NCBI RefSeq assembly: GCF_020740795.1
Contig: NC_067282.1
Coordinates: forward strand, 169,600,274-169,664,273
Direction of reading: 5' to 3'
DNA length: 64,000 nucleotides
Source of the DNA: Apus apus
Taxonomy: Eukaryota; Chordata; Aves; Apodiformes; Apodidae
The notes beneath the pieces were generated by a model. The model ran no database searches, had not been told where the DNA came from, and saw nothing but the letters and a program-made list of their open reading frames with translations. Both the position numbers and the translations under genes were made by a program. Of the stretch, positions 24,601-39,600 are shown piece by piece (position 1 is the stretch's first letter; every line of letters starts with the position of its first letter).

Positions 24601-27600
24601 CTTATGGAAAATTTCGTAGAGAATTCAGTTTGATTCTGTTAGAAATGATCAAATAAGTTTGATAATTTCATTATTGATGCTGTGAACATTGTGGTTTTTC
24701 AGAAGAAAGATTGTGGAATCTAAAATAGCAAACTTCTTTTTGCACAGCTTGTACAGAATAAGAAACTATGAGTCCATAGGCACTATAAATCCTTGGATAA
24801 ACAGAGAAAATCTAAGTACATGGAAGTGTTTGCATGTTATAAAAAGATTGGAGTGATGATAAAAATTAGATGTATTAACAAACTGATTTTCTTTTGATTG
24901 CTGTTGATATGATGGATTAATAAGCCTGAATACTGAACAGTGACAATACCTTTCCCTTTAAGAGATTATGTGAAAATATCAAGGTTATCCAAGTTAGGTT
25001 ATGAGTCAGGCCTAAACTCTCATAGCAAAGCTGGGTAAAATGTATTCTTGTGACATCTGGCATGTTCTTTTAATTCAGGCACCCCATGAGGAGATGATAC
25101 CTGACCACATAGTAGGCAAATTCTTTGCCTTGGTTTGTAATATGGTATTGATTGGAAAACAGTGGATAGCACAGATTACCAAGCCCTAAGCATCCAGTTT
25201 TAACACACAGAGTAGTAGTGCCTGTTACTTATGGTCTGGATGTGTATTGAGGACTCTTAGGGAAGTTTTATGGCAGACATTTAAAAAATCCTGTGTACAA
25301 CTCTGAAAGTGAACTCTTTTCTCAAGTAAAGAAAGCCTTTGTTAGTGAACTTCACTAAAGACAGTGTTGGACCACAGCTTTAACTGTTTCTGACTTGGTC
25401 ACTTTTTAAGTTTCTCTTCTGTTTGTTGTAGAAGTTAGTTGATCTGCACATGCTGTATTTGTACTTATGACTGTCTCTGTGTTCATATGTGAGTGTATTT
25501 GCATGAATGGTTAACTGATCTTGAAAATTTAGCCTTAAGGTAAGCAAATCACACCTTTTTTTTTTTTTCCTGTGGTTTTCTTTCCCCAAAGGTTATTAGC
25601 AACACAAGTAAATCCACGCCTCCATTTAAATCTCCTGCAATTACTACAGAAACTGCACATGAGAGAAATTTTAAAGCGTCTCCTCCTGCTAAGGATCCAC
25701 AAGAAGAGAGAGGTGGTTCAGAAGAGAAGGAATTTCAGGTTTGTGAACAAGTTCTTACTTTCTTAAAAGAAAGGCCTTAGTATACTTCTATAGTTTTTGC
25801 TACTCTTTTCTATAATGTGAGAATGGGTTTATTTTGGAATTTTTTAATTACATTTTATGGCTGTTTCTAAAGACACCGGACTTGCTGATTTTGCCGTAAA
25901 AGTCTGAAAAAACACTGTACAGCTCTGTTTTCTCTTAGAGGTTCTGTAGTGGGTTCTGTAGTTTCTGTAGTGTATTTGCTCAGTTTGCAGTGATATTTTA
26001 ACTGTGTTTTTCCTGTCACCTTAACCTGTGAGTTGTCACGTGGGTCCTTTTTTTCCCCTTGTGTTTTGTTGTTGTTTTTTTGTAGGTGTTTGTTTTTTTT
26101 TTTTAATTGAAACTTCATTTAGTCATTAGGGTATGAATCTCTGATTCATACTCTCTTTGGTACCAGTGTAATCTCTTGGTGTACAAGAGGGCTGCATGGG
26201 AGATGTGAAACTTTTTGGATCTCATAAATCAGACATAGTATGAATTAAAAAAATATATTTTATTTATGGAAGATGTTATAGTTGGAATTGATTTTCATCC
26301 AGTAGTTGTAATTAGAAGAAACGTGGAGGAAGGGTTACAATTAATTTGCCTTTGCCTTGGCAAGTTGAAAGATAAGTTACTGTATTTATCACAAGGCTAT
26401 AACAGGACATTGTGTAGCCTATGTAGGCTCTTTTATTCAGCTCAAAACATTAAAATGTCTTTTATGAAAGTAATTTGGGTGTCTGAGGCGTTGCATTTTC
26501 TTGTTTTGCTGTTGACGGGCAAACTTAGGTGGGCTTTTAGGAAACATGGCTATGGCCATTTTAGCAGATACATTTAACTCAAAGGAATTGTTTGAGACTG
26601 AGACTGCGTAAAAATACGTGAGAGCAATTTAGACTGCCTGTCAGCTAATGTGTTTTGCAAGGTGGACAGACAAATGTCTGTTTTTGTAGCAAGCTGCCAA
26701 GTAGTGTTGCCTGAATTCCTGCAGGTTAGCTAACCATCCTTCAGGTAGAAGGACCACATGAGTCTCTTCAGTACCCATCTCTGTTCCTTCATAAAACATA
26801 AAGAGCCATTGTCAGAAACGTGTTCACCAGCACCATTGCAGAGCAAAACTTATACATAACGTGGAGTGCCTGTGGCTCACCGTAAGCTATTGGTACATTT
26901 GAGGTTCTTTAAGATGACTATTAGCTTGGAGGCTTTATAATTTAAAATTCATAGCTGCCCAGTGCTTTAAATCTCTTCTAGCATCGAGAAATTTTATATG
27001 CCCTTTGGCCTCTTTTAGGAGATGTGAAGAAAACTTGAAAGGCCTGAGGCTTTCAGGAAGCATTTCTTTGTAATATTGGAAATTCAGGTTATGTTTCCCA
27101 AGAGAGCTAATAAAGTGAAGGAAGAGATGGCATGAGAAGGGAATTTTGGTGAAAGTGTCTAGAACACTTTTTAATTATACTGGTATCTCTTCTCTGATTA
27201 ATATCTTGAAAAAAGGAGATTTTGGTGGCCTTTTTTTCTTTTTTTTTTTTCCTTTTTTTTATTTTCTTGAATCTGAACAGTATCTGAAGATCTCTAGCAG
27301 AATGAGAAATGGAGCATGAGATTTCTTAGAGAATAAAATAAGCAGGAGAAAAACCTCCTTTGTGAAAACTGAACAAGTCAGCCTGGACCCTGTATAAACC
27401 AGAATGGCAGCAAATGAAACATTTGCATTTTAGTTTATTATAAATTGGTTTATATTGCTTTAACTATAAAGCTGAGGTTTTTTTTTAATTTAGTACAGAT
27501 TCCAGAAATACGTTAAGTTGTACACAGCTCAGGTTAGAATGCACAGGTATTGTATTATTTTACTTCTGTGTTTCATGTTAAATTCCTTTTGTAAAGCACA

Positions 27601-30600
27601 TCATCTGACTAACTGAATGTTGCATTCAAAATCTTAGTTTTGACATTTTGCTGGTTAATTTTTGTATTGACAAAGGTATGTACAATTCTTCTTTGTATTA
27701 AATAAGCAAAATAGCTAACACTAAAATAAATTTCATTTTCTTAATTTTAAAATGAACACAATTTTTGTAAAAGCTTGATGTAAAAAGGAATATGAGGGTT
27801 TTTACATTATTAGCTAATGTGGTATTTTTAAAATTATCTTTGCCTTAGAGTAAGAGGGAAGAACCACTTCAGAAGCCAGCAGAAGATACAGCAAAACAAG
27901 GAAAATTGGAAGAGAAACATCCTAAACAAAAAAATAAGCAACATATCAATCCAAAGCCCCTCTCTTTACGTACAAGTCGTAGGTATGTATAAAATTGGAA
28001 AACCTAGCCTAGTAAATAGGTGTACAGCAGCATAATACTTAGTGATGGACAGCGGACCTTGAACTACACCATGCTACAGTTGTAGGTGCAAATTCCCCTT
28101 TCCAGTGCTGGGACTGAGCTTCTTGTGGGTACATCTAAATCTGGTGTTCATTTCCATCTCCTTCTCTGGGCAGCAGAAGGGGACACTTTGTAACCACCCT
28201 CATTCAGTTGAACCTTCTGATGCAATAATAATATTAATACCTTTAACGTGAATAAAATGAATAAAATGAAGTTGGTGCAACACTGCTGATAAGCATTCAG
28301 CAAGAGCTTTGGGTGTTGTAGTTGCCTGCCAAGCTGCTCTCCTCTGCTTGCTCTCCATGCCATGAAACTGTGATGATTGTACTTGATGTCTGCTTTTTCT
28401 AGTCTGTACCACCTTCTGTCCCAGAGTAATAAAACCAAACACATGAGGTAAAGGGAAGGAAATAAATCTGTCCCATTTAGGATAATCTGACAAGCATTGA
28501 AATAAAATGAAATTGTATGTTACTGAGCACCATCGAAGTATCTTTGTCTTCTGCCACGTGCCTATATCGGAGGAACTGATGTCATGTTTCCATTTTCCAC
28601 ACATCTGAGAGATGCCAAGAGAAGAAAAGCCTAGAAAGGATGTAGGTTTTGAAATGCATAACTAAATACATCTCTGCTGTCTTTGTGCTTAACGTATGTC
28701 CCAGTGATTGCTTTCATTCACATGACTTTCTAGCAGTGTTAAGGCGTTAGATTAAAGATGGGAGAGGAGACTTACCAAGGTCTGAATGATGTTTGATATT
28801 GGGACAAATGCAATCACCCAAAATTCTGTGAAATAAAATAGTTTTATGAAAAAGTGAGTGGATATAGTGTAGTTAAAACCCTTAACTCTTGGTTTTTATA
28901 GCTCTTTGATCCAGTAAATTGTAGTCTGTTTTGCAGTGAGTAGCGTGTAAAATTCATGATCATTTCCTATGACATTTTTCATTTAGGGACAGATTTCTAC
29001 CTCGTATGCCTTCATTGTGGTAGCACAGAACAAAAGTTTCCAAAGCAGTCACTGGGCAAATAGCTGTCCAAATGTGGAAGTTCTCAGTATGCAGACAGGA
29101 CTGTCACTTTGTATGCAAGCTGTACTGCAGCAGGATGACTGGGATCAAGGCACAGCAGTGATGATTTTTTTGAGCTAATCCATTAGTTTTATAACCAAAA
29201 CTAAAGGAATTATGTCAGTTTCAAAGAAAGGGACATATGGAAAGAAATTTTGAATATGAAGGGGTTTTTTAAATTTTATTATCTAACTTCAGACTTTTAT
29301 GATCTATTTCTGAAGAAGGACTGAAAATCAGGGTTTTTTCACTCCGTGCTGAATATATTAAAGTTGTTAATGTTGTCAAGAAAGATTAAAACCAAAAACC
29401 TCTATAGATTAAAACTGATAAATCCACAGTTCAATGCTTAAGGACTTGGAAGTATTGCTTATTGCCAGCTTTAGGTTAGATGATGTTAGTTTTTCTCTGT
29501 ATGGATGTGTGTGGCAGAAGGGAAAATGAATCCATCTTTTGAAGTTCTGAGGCCTTTTGAAGATCAAAGCCAGTAGGACATAGTTAGATGAATTATATTG
29601 ACCATTGTTCTCTTAGTCAAATGTTTTTAGCCTGGACAGTTCACCCCACCCATATGCAGAGTGCCTTCAGAGTGGTGTTCAAAGAAGGAAATGTCTCAGA
29701 CACGTTAGTGCCAAACCAGGCATTTTTACTTAAATTCACTTTAATCAGTGCTTAAACCAAGATGCTGCACTTTGCATTGAAGTAATTGAGGTTTATGTGT
29801 GTATTACACTCTGCTGATTTGGTTGTCAGGGCAAAAGCTTCTGGCAGAAGGGTTGTGAGTAAAGAAACCAAGAGGAGTAGCCGCCTACTTGAAGAGCACC
29901 AACTGTGAATGAGCTTTGTCAGAGCTTTTCTAGTTCTGTTGTTATGGATGAGCTGTGTTTCAAAGCATGTGTTTTTCACATCTTGGCCCTGGCATTTAAG
30001 TATGAATACACTTACAGTTGTTTATATAACGTTAAAAGTACTCTTTAAGAGTCTTCTGGATATTAAGCTTTACTCTTTCTGTCTTTTTTACCTGTTTTAT
30101 TCTTGATTTCTTAGGAAGGTGAACACTGAATATAAGTCGAAGTTTTTGTCTCCAACCCAGTATTTCTACAAAGATGGAGTTTGGTCTCGTATTAGGAGTA
30201 GAGTTCCCAACCAAGTGAGTATTCTTAAAAAATCTGTAGCCTGAATGTGCTTGTATTTTGATTTTTAGTTGCAAAGAACCTCAAAATTTTATCTTACAAA
30301 CACCACAATTCAAAATTGTTTGGTTTTTTTCCTATTTTTTCTTGCTATATGTTATACTGACTTGTCAGAACCTAATCGTCTTTGTATACTCACCTTGGGA
30401 GCTTGAGTTTCTAGCACTACAAGTCAGTATAATATATAGCAAGAAAAATAAGAGATAGTGTGACTTAAATAATATATTGTGACATCCACAGTGAGGGGAG
30501 AGTTTTGTTTCTTTCTCAATCAGAAGAATTCAGAACCAAGTCTCTTGGGGATAATCTCAGCATTGATATTCGGCCCAGCTTTAACAAGCAGGAGTTCTCA

Positions 30601-33600
30601 AAATGCAGAATTGGCTGATAGGAGATTTCAAGGGGTGAAAACGTATGTATTAGCCTAGGTCAGCCTGATAGTCAGGCTCCGTTTCTCAACTTGCCATGCT
30701 GAATCCGTTCAATGCAGTCAGCTGAATTCAGTCAGAAACAACATAAAATTGAGAATTTCTCTAGCAAGTTTCAGCTAATCTAAGTATTTTCTTGTAGTTT
30801 GTTCAGTAACCACAATCGGTATCTTACTGTATGGGAAGTAATTTGGCAGAACTATGAAATGTGGAACAGCTTCAGGAGCATAGGCTTTCTCAGCAGCATT
30901 ATTGAGTATGATTTCTTGAATTAGTCAAGTAAATCAAAACTGTTAGCAGTGTGCTAAGAAACTGTCAGATTTCACTGAATTGACTTAGGCTTCTCCCAGC
31001 TCATAGAGGGAGCCTTTGTGAGACACTGTGCACCAAAGGTGTGGCAAATACTTGAAAATGTGTGTTTCACTGTCAGTTGAGAACAAGCTAATGTGGAAGG
31101 TAGAGCTGGAGTGGATGGCTCATGGATGTGGACAGGTACAGCAAGAACTGTGTGAGCAAAGCAAAATAAGGAGTTCATTCACTACTTGCCATCAGCAGGC
31201 GGGTGTTCAGCTATCTCCAGGAAAGCAGGGCTCCAACACGCCTTAAAGTTAGTTGTGAAAATGAATGCCACTGCTCCAAATGTCCCTGTTTTCCCCAGCT
31301 TTTATTGCTGAGCACGACATCATATGGTATGAAATATCCCTTTGGTTATCTGCGGTCAGCTGTCCTGGCTGTGTCCCCTTCCCATCTTCTTGTGCACCCC
31401 CAGCCTCCTTGCTGGCAGGGTGGTGTGAGAAACAGAAAAGGCCTTGACTCTGTGTCAGCACCGCTCAGCAATAGTGGAAACATCCTTTGTTGTCAATTCT
31501 GCTTTCAGCACAAATCCAAAACATGGCACCATAGGAGCTACTATAAAAAAATTTAACTCTATCCCAGATAAAACCAGTACAGCGTATCAAAGTAGTTTTG
31601 CTAGTACACAAAGAATAATACTTTGCTTGTATAAGTGTGTTACTACTGTGTGTGATTCTTTCTATATGTTGTTTTTTTAATTTGCTATTGTCCTGTTAGT
31701 ATTTCTGTATGTATCACTGAGATTTATAATCCTTAAAAAGAAGCTTTCTGTGGGTGTAGTGAAAGCAAAGAGCAAGGTTAAAGCTTGGAATTTTCCAGTC
31801 TTCTAAACAGGTTGGAAGAAAAACAGTGTTAATTCTTAAAGCCTTCTATTAATACAAGAGTAAAAATCCTGATTTATATCATTGTTGGCCAGGCTTTTTT
31901 TTGGTAGCATTCATCAGTATTTTTTGGTATAATAACTACTGAATGGGATTCAGCATGGCTAAAATAGTAGGACTGAAGAAAAGATTTCATTCATGGTTGA
32001 GACATAAAAAAGAATCTTGCCATTTGAGAAATATGTTAACAGCAGATTAATGTAAGTATGCATAACTTGAAAAAAGTGTCAAGCACATTGGTTTTGCAAT
32101 AAAGCAATAAAGGTACTTTGGCCATTTACAGTATAGGCTGCTCAACAGTCCTTTTGGTTTCTAAACAATTCCATACCTGTTTCCAGTAATTTTCACTGAC
32201 ATAAAGAGAAATCTTCTGCAAAGCTGTATCTAATCTCTGCCTCTGGTTGATTGTTGAGACTCTCCCCTGCTGCAGGTGCCTACAGAACCTCTCTCTTTTA
32301 GCAAGAGTGATTAGATTATAAGGTCTGACTGATCCACTCTGGTTTCTCCTCATAGTTGGGACCACACATGGATAACTTTCGCTCCAAAGCAGATTTTTTA
32401 AAGTTCTCAGCCCCAGGGAGGCAAAGACCTTAATAGAATCCTGATATGACCTTAGCCATAGTGGTCTGTCCTAGGCTGCAACTCTACAATATATTATTAA
32501 GGGTTGCTTTCCAGCAGTGAAAATATTTATTTGAATGAAAAAAATCTCTTAGAATTGTGCTTTTGAAAAATTAATGTGGGCAATTCATAATCACAGTAGG
32601 ACTCTCTAGGGCCTGTACCCTGCTGAGATAGTGCTGCCCACTGAGTGACTGAAAGAGACAGTTGTCTTTGTACTTCTTCACAATTCACTGGAGACATAGT
32701 ATTCTTCCTTCCCCTGCAGTGTCCTGTTGCTCTGGATTTATATTCCTTCTGCTTGTGGCAATCGTAATTAATTTTTCATTCTTCTACTTAAAGTGAATAA
32801 TCCAGTAGATCACGTGCACCTCAGGCTTCAAACTCTTCTTAAAATGACAAGTATATATTTTTAAAGGGCTATTCTTTGGAAGTTTAGTGGGTCAAAGTGT
32901 GGGTTGTTACCTGGTGTGGGCTAAGTGGGTTTCCATCTGCTGCATCTGTTTTAACAGAATTAGGCCCAATTTACTATTCCTTGCAGGAAGAATGATGCAA
33001 AATCTATAATGAAAGAAGAATAATTAACAAAAGCTATGAAAAGGTTTTTAAAGGAAGTGTCAGTATAACTCTTCTGCTCTTTGACAAAATACTTCCTGTG
33101 AATATTTTTTTAGTAAGCCAGAAGTCACACAACAGTATCACGAAGTTCCTTTTAATCATATAAAAGTTTTGTTGTTACTTTTTCTTCCTGCACTTTAATC
33201 GTGTTTGGGTGAAGGACACAAAACTGTGTGAGTGTTGAAACAGTTTTAGCCATAAAAATGATAGTGTAAAATCAGCAGTATTACGTCTAAAGAGACAGCT
33301 TATCACTTCTATTCTTTTAAGACTATACCTGACATCTCTTTCTTAGTTACCAGTAGCTTAGGAGGAATTATTTTGGTATCATGTCTTACATAAAATAGAA
33401 CCCAGAGTTCTGTAATCAGCAGCTCCTCACTGAGATAGGATTGATGTAGCTAGAGACAGCTGCAGTGTTCACAGCATACCAACTCAGTATTACACATGCA
33501 CATAGATCTGCTGGCTTGAAATAATAACAAATTAGTGTGTGGTAAATACATTTTTGATGTTAAGGCTTAGAAGTCTAAATCAAGTTCCTCAAGCTTGGCA

Positions 33601-36600
33601 AAAACTGGTGAAATATCAGTGCTGATTTATTTGTTTTACAGCTTTTTACTGAATCTCAGGGAGGCAGCATAGAGCTATGTTGACGGGTTTTTTGGTATTC
33701 CTTCTTAGACTGAAATAAAGTTACAAGGGTGATAATAACCATACAGTGTTGAGAAAAAAAGAAGACATTTTAAAATAATTCTGTATTCCTCTCCTTAGGT
33801 ATCTCAAAACACCTTAAATTCCATGTGGTATATGGAGGTTGGTTGCATCAAAGTTCTTGTTTCAGTGTTTGGAGCACTGTGTCTCTGCGCTAATGGAAAA
33901 ACTAGAACCCAGCACTAAACTTATGCATAGTTGCTGCATAACTTTTTGTGCTCATTGAATGAGTAATTGACAATTTTGCTTTGGCTTCATGGCTCAAACA
34001 TGCTTACTAAGTATACACATTTGTTATTTTTTGCTTTCCTTTTGTTGCATTTACTGCGGCATGCAATGTTTGTGCTGTGGGTGGCCTTGTATTATGAGTA
34101 AGTTGCCTTTCAGCTGCAATTAGCTAATGCAGATACTTTACAATAGCCTATTAGTGAGCTTTAAACTCTTGCAACTTGCAACTTAATGAAACCTTCATGT
34201 GCAGGTGAGAGAACTTCGAGAAAGAGCAAAGGCTTACAGGCAACAAGTAGAGGGAACACACTTCTCCCGATACCATCTCAATCAGATCCTGTCTGATAAT
34301 AACAGTCTTTGGGATGTGTCTTCAAATTCCAGTTCAGAAGAAAGCATCAGTAACAACATCAGAGCACTAGATCTTGCTGGGTAAGGTTGTCATTTCTGCC
34401 TGTTATTCTGCAGCTTATAAACAGCAAAATGCTGAATATAGGCTAAGCATAGTTGTGAGATATGGGATGTTTGCCTGTATTCAAGTAATCTCATCTAGGC
34501 TCCCTTTCCCCACGAAAGGCTGGACTAGATAGTCTTTTAAGGACCCTTTCAGCCTGGGATATTCTGCAATTCTGTGGTATGTAAATTCTCTAGAGCAGAT
34601 GAGGGCGTTTACCTTTTCACAGAAACATCAGTTGATCTGTGCTCAAATTGCATATGAGGCACAGTCCGGTGTTCTGAAAGAAGAGTAAGTTACTCCTTTA
34701 TGATTTTCCACAAATGAATATTTAGTGTGGCAACATCATCAAGTCTGGAGGAATTTTGTACCAAGTCATACTGAAGTAATATTATTTACTCTGGAATGAT
34801 ATGAAATATGTTTTTCTTATTTAGATGTTATCAATGTCCTTGTCAGGATTAATTAGTCTTGTGGTTAATTAGTCTTAGACACTGTTTATTTCTGAGATGA
34901 AGACTTAGAAACTGGAATGGTGTACATCCATTTTTTTCCTCTCTTTGATGGCCATCAGAATTCGTGGATGTTAAATCCCTTGCTAGGAATATTCAGAATT
35001 AGTATTTCAGTAAAATGGATGGACAGCTATGGCTGAAGCAAGGAGGAAAAAAACCGACACATTTGAGTATTTTCAGAGATCTGATATCTAAGAACAGTGC
35101 CTTGGCTGCCTCTGTCTGTGGTCCACTTAGACTGCTGTATGTGCACTACTCATGTTTGTGTGGGAGAGACTGTAGAATCATAGCATGGTTCGGGTTGGAA
35201 GGGGCCTTTAAAGGTTACCTAGTCCAACCCCCATGCAATGAGCAGGGACATCTTCAACTAGATCAGGTTGGTCAGAACTCCATCCTACCTGACTTTAAGT
35301 GTTTCCAGGAATGGGGCATCTACCACCTCCCTGGGCAACCTGTACTAGAACTCATCACTCTCATTGTAAAAAAATTTCTTCTATCTAGCCTAAATCTACC
35401 CTCTTTGAATTTACAACCATACCCCTTGTCCTATCACTACAGGCCCTGCTAAAAACTTTGTTTCCGTCTTTCTTATACGCCCCCTTTAAGCACTGAGAGG
35501 CTTCTCCAGGCTGAAAAACTTCAGCTCTGAGCCTTTCTTCATAGGAGAGTTGCTCCAGCCCTCTGGTCACTTTTGTGGCTCTCCTCTAGACTTGTTTCAA
35601 CACCCATTGGTGTGACTATAGCTCTAATAAGTGTTGGGAGATGACACGTAAAAGAGTATTTATTATACTATAGCGTGTGATACCAAGTATAGTGTAAAGT
35701 TTTTGGTTTACTGGTTTGGGTTTTTTTGCCTGTGATATACAGATCCTCTTACTACTCTAATTTCTGTGCATGGGTCTAATTTGCACAGATTTCTGTGAAC
35801 AGCTGAGAGTTTAAGTCTTTTGAAAGTTGTACCTGAAGAGGGGTCTTCTAAATTGCTTGGCTTTCAAAATTGCCATTAGACAGACGCTACACATGGCACG
35901 AGTTATTTTTTTAGCACTTGTGATAATCTAACTTTTTGTTTAAATTGGAAATAGAACCTTGATTTTACACTGCGTTTTTGGAAAAGGTGATCTAGAAAGA
36001 GTTTTCATAGAATCTAGTTTGAAAATGCATTGTGCTTAAACGTGGTAAAATTTCATTGGAATTTAACCATTCATTGTGTCAGCTGTACCACTGTTTAATA
36101 TCTGAGCTGTACTTTTGGGAAAGGACTGATCTGGATGAATGTGTTCTACATAGGCATGTGTATATCATGCAGATCAATGGTACAAAACACTGTTCTTTAT
36201 TACCTAGAGTTTCTGAAAAAGAGACTGCACCAAGCCTTGAAATGCTGCAGCAGCCTGATTCCAGAGAACAGCCACACCAGGACAGCACTGAGAGGAAAGA
36301 CATGTCAGAAGCTTTAACTGTTCCAGTCAAAAAGCACTTAGCTTGGGGTGAACAAGAAGGTACAGAAAAAAGGGAGAATCAGCAGAGAACAGAACACGAA
36401 GAAAACCAAGATGAACATGCTGCAGTTGAGGCTCAGCACTTAGAAGAAAACAATAAGAATGCCAACGAAGATAAGAAAATTGAGAAGTAAAAATGAATCT
36501 TTTTGTGGTGTATATATATATATTTCCCTCTAACATCTCAGAAATTTGTACAGTAACTGATTTTAGTTTTTAAATCAGATTTACTTGAGAAGGTTTAAGC

Positions 36601-39600
36601 TGGTGTGACACTAGTTCTATTTTTAACAGTATGTTAAGGAATAAGAAAGTTCAAGACATTGAACTGGTTAATGGAAATAGATCTATCATTAAGAATGCCA
36701 AATTTATAACTTGCAAAACATAAGTCTGTAGAAGCAGGAACAATTCTAGTTGGTATTTTTTTCCACAACTTGAACTTTGCAGTATGTGCCTCTCAGAACA
36801 GAATGTTAATAACTCAGCAGCCAAGTGTATTGAAAATTAAAGCTCACAATTAGCTTCAAATTGGTAGTGTAGGATTGATAGGACTGAAAGAATAGAATAC
36901 AGGCTAATCTTGTGCTTAAGCACCTGCTTTTTGTAAAAAAAAATTAATGGGCAAAGAAAACAGAACTTAGGAGAAAAAATAACTAGCATTCAGTAATCAT
37001 TGGTCATTATGCTTCTGAGGACAGGTGGGAAAAAGGTGGAGAGATCTTTACAAATAATGAGAGATCAATTCAGTATGTATATAGTACAGGGCACAGGATC
37101 TTAATTGTATCTAGTTACAGAAGTCTCTGGCTTTTACTTGTGCAAGATTTGCATACTTTTTTTGGTAGGACAGTATTTTGGTTTGGTAGATATTTAAATC
37201 TGAATAACTTTGACCCTTGTTACCATACTACCTAAGCATTTTGTATTCCTCCTGGGGTTTTATCTTTGGTCTTGCAGCATGAATCTAAGGGAAGGAATTG
37301 TAATTGTCTCCTTTGCAGATAATATCCTGTATACAAAACCCAGGCAAAGAAAAGTTGAGATGCTAGGCTTAAATAGAAATTAAATGCAGACTTTCAAAAC
37401 CATCATCCTGAAAACCTTCTTAAGTTTCTGTCTAATTCTAGAGATTATCTAGTTCATAGATGTGTCTCTGCTTGACACTGAAGATTTGCTCTTATCCCTC
37501 AATATGTCTGTGTGTGCTGAGATCTGCTTAACAGAGCAGCTTAACACTTGCATGTTATCTAAGCCTGCTTGGGAGCGAGAACTGAGGCATTCTTCACCTG
37601 GATTTACTCGGAGCATGCAAGTTCCTTGCACAGAGTGGGTGTGAAGCCACCTCCTTTTGAAGTGCATCTGGAGGAAGAAGACAGAAGTAGTAGTGCTGAT
37701 GATTTATTTAATAACCTGGGGGCTAAAGTGGTTATATAAATGTGGGATACTTAGTTTCAGTTCCACCACATTGACTGAAAAAGAGTCAAACCCACATTCC
37801 CACCTCTGAGGTGGAAACCAGGTTCAAAGTTTTTCTGGGTGAGTACTCTTTTCAGCCCTATTGTTGAGCCTCTGCTGCTGGGTAGCATTGAGGTTTATTG
37901 GGACAGAGGGAGCCTGAATTTATAGCTTGAGGCTGTTTGTGTATTTTATCGAGTTACATTTAAAAAAAAGTAAATACAGAAACCAAAGCTTGGGGGCTGG
38001 AATCCAGGACTCCTCATTGCAAGCAGATGTTTTAGCTACAGGCTGTTGGTGTTTTATGGCCTTAAAGGTCTTGCCTTAAGCTTCATTGAAGCAATGTATT
38101 AGAAACAAAAAGCTTGAGTGCAAGGCTTCTGGATCCTTAGCTAATCCTTGAATCATTTATCATTTTTTTGTAGTGAGAACGCCTTAGTATTGAATTCTTC
38201 TGCAGCTGTGTCAAATTCTCCTGTATCCTTGAGGACAGGCGGCAGGCTTCCTACTCCGAAGCTGAGAGCGCTTGGTGGAGCTCAGAGGACTCATCATGAT
38301 CTCACTACTCCAGCTGTTGGTAAAAACTTTTAAATGCAAAGCAGTATTTCGAGAACTAAAGAAAAAAAAAAAAGATGTACTAATCAACTTAGTAGGTTAT
38401 TTAAGGTAATAAAACATTTTTCATCTTCTCCACTACAATAGGAGGTGCGGTTCTAGTGTCTCCTCCAAAATTCAAGTCTTTGTCTTCACAGCAGAGAGCG
38501 CAAGGTTTAGGAACAGTCCCTTCTTCAGCTAAGCAAGGTGCAAGAGAAGCTTCAAAAAGAAGGTCCTTTCAGGTGAGCCGGAAAAGAGCCTTACCATTAT
38601 ACATATTAGTAATGAGCTTTTAAAATAATTGTGAATAATTTATTTAATAATTTTTTTTTTTGAGTTGTCATTTACTATTCTAAAATTTTCAGCATCTGTG
38701 ACTAAAGTAGGCCGATGTCTGAATAAATAAATTCTTTGGGGTATCAGGCTAAGGGGTTTTAGACTGTTGGAGTGAGATTGGATGAGCTCCATTTTGTTTT
38801 TTTTCTGCTAAATGCACAGGTTCTCTTTATATATTAAAAAAGTTTTCAAGAGGGGCTGTTGATTTTCCCCATTAATGTTACTGCAGCTTGCCACTGACAG
38901 GGCACAGCTTCAGATTCCTGGACTTGAAAGAAGGAGGAGAGGTTGGATACCTATGTATGAGATAGATAAATGTGCCATAGTGGTTTCATTCTCCCTTTAC
39001 TTTTGTGCTTCTTTTACTTTGCAGCTTGCACAGTTACTGAAAGAAAATTAGAAACATTTAGGAGTTGTTTAACTGTCTTTCTCTCAAAATTGTAGGTTTT
39101 TTGTCAAGTGCTGTTTAGTCCGTACAAAGACAGCTAGCATTTCACTGCATGCATCCTCTGTAACTGGTTCTGTAATAGAAGCAAACAAAATTGCATGAGG
39201 AGTTGGTTGTGTTGGTGTAAAATCTAAGATCAACATTTTTTTGCTGTGAAGAAAATAAGCTTTCACTTTGAAGTGACTTGCTTTCAGACCATGTGAAACA
39301 CTTGTTATTAGGAATAGATTTTCTTTAAGCTGTCTTGCAAACTTGAAATAGTTTTTCTTCCAGTACCCTTATGAGAAGTGTGACAGTGTAAAGCCAACAT
39401 TTGCTGCATGAGGATCTGTACTGGAAGGGTGTATATGAGATGTTGTGGTGGTTTGGTTTGGCTTGGTTTTTATTTTTTATTTTTGGTTTTTGTTTTTTTT
39501 GTTCTTTCTGTTGTGTTTAGCCCGGTGTGGAAGTGGAAGCTGCTTCACTCCGTACGTCTCCACCTGCTGGGCTGGGAACTTTGGATCCTCTGCCACTTAG

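Noticed and set aside
36032-36490. 152-codon plus-strand frame as a separate gene
   Set aside because: It is intron 8 sequence followed by MDM1 exon 9 and stops in the exon 9 donor; exon 9 has proper splice sites and frame continuity.
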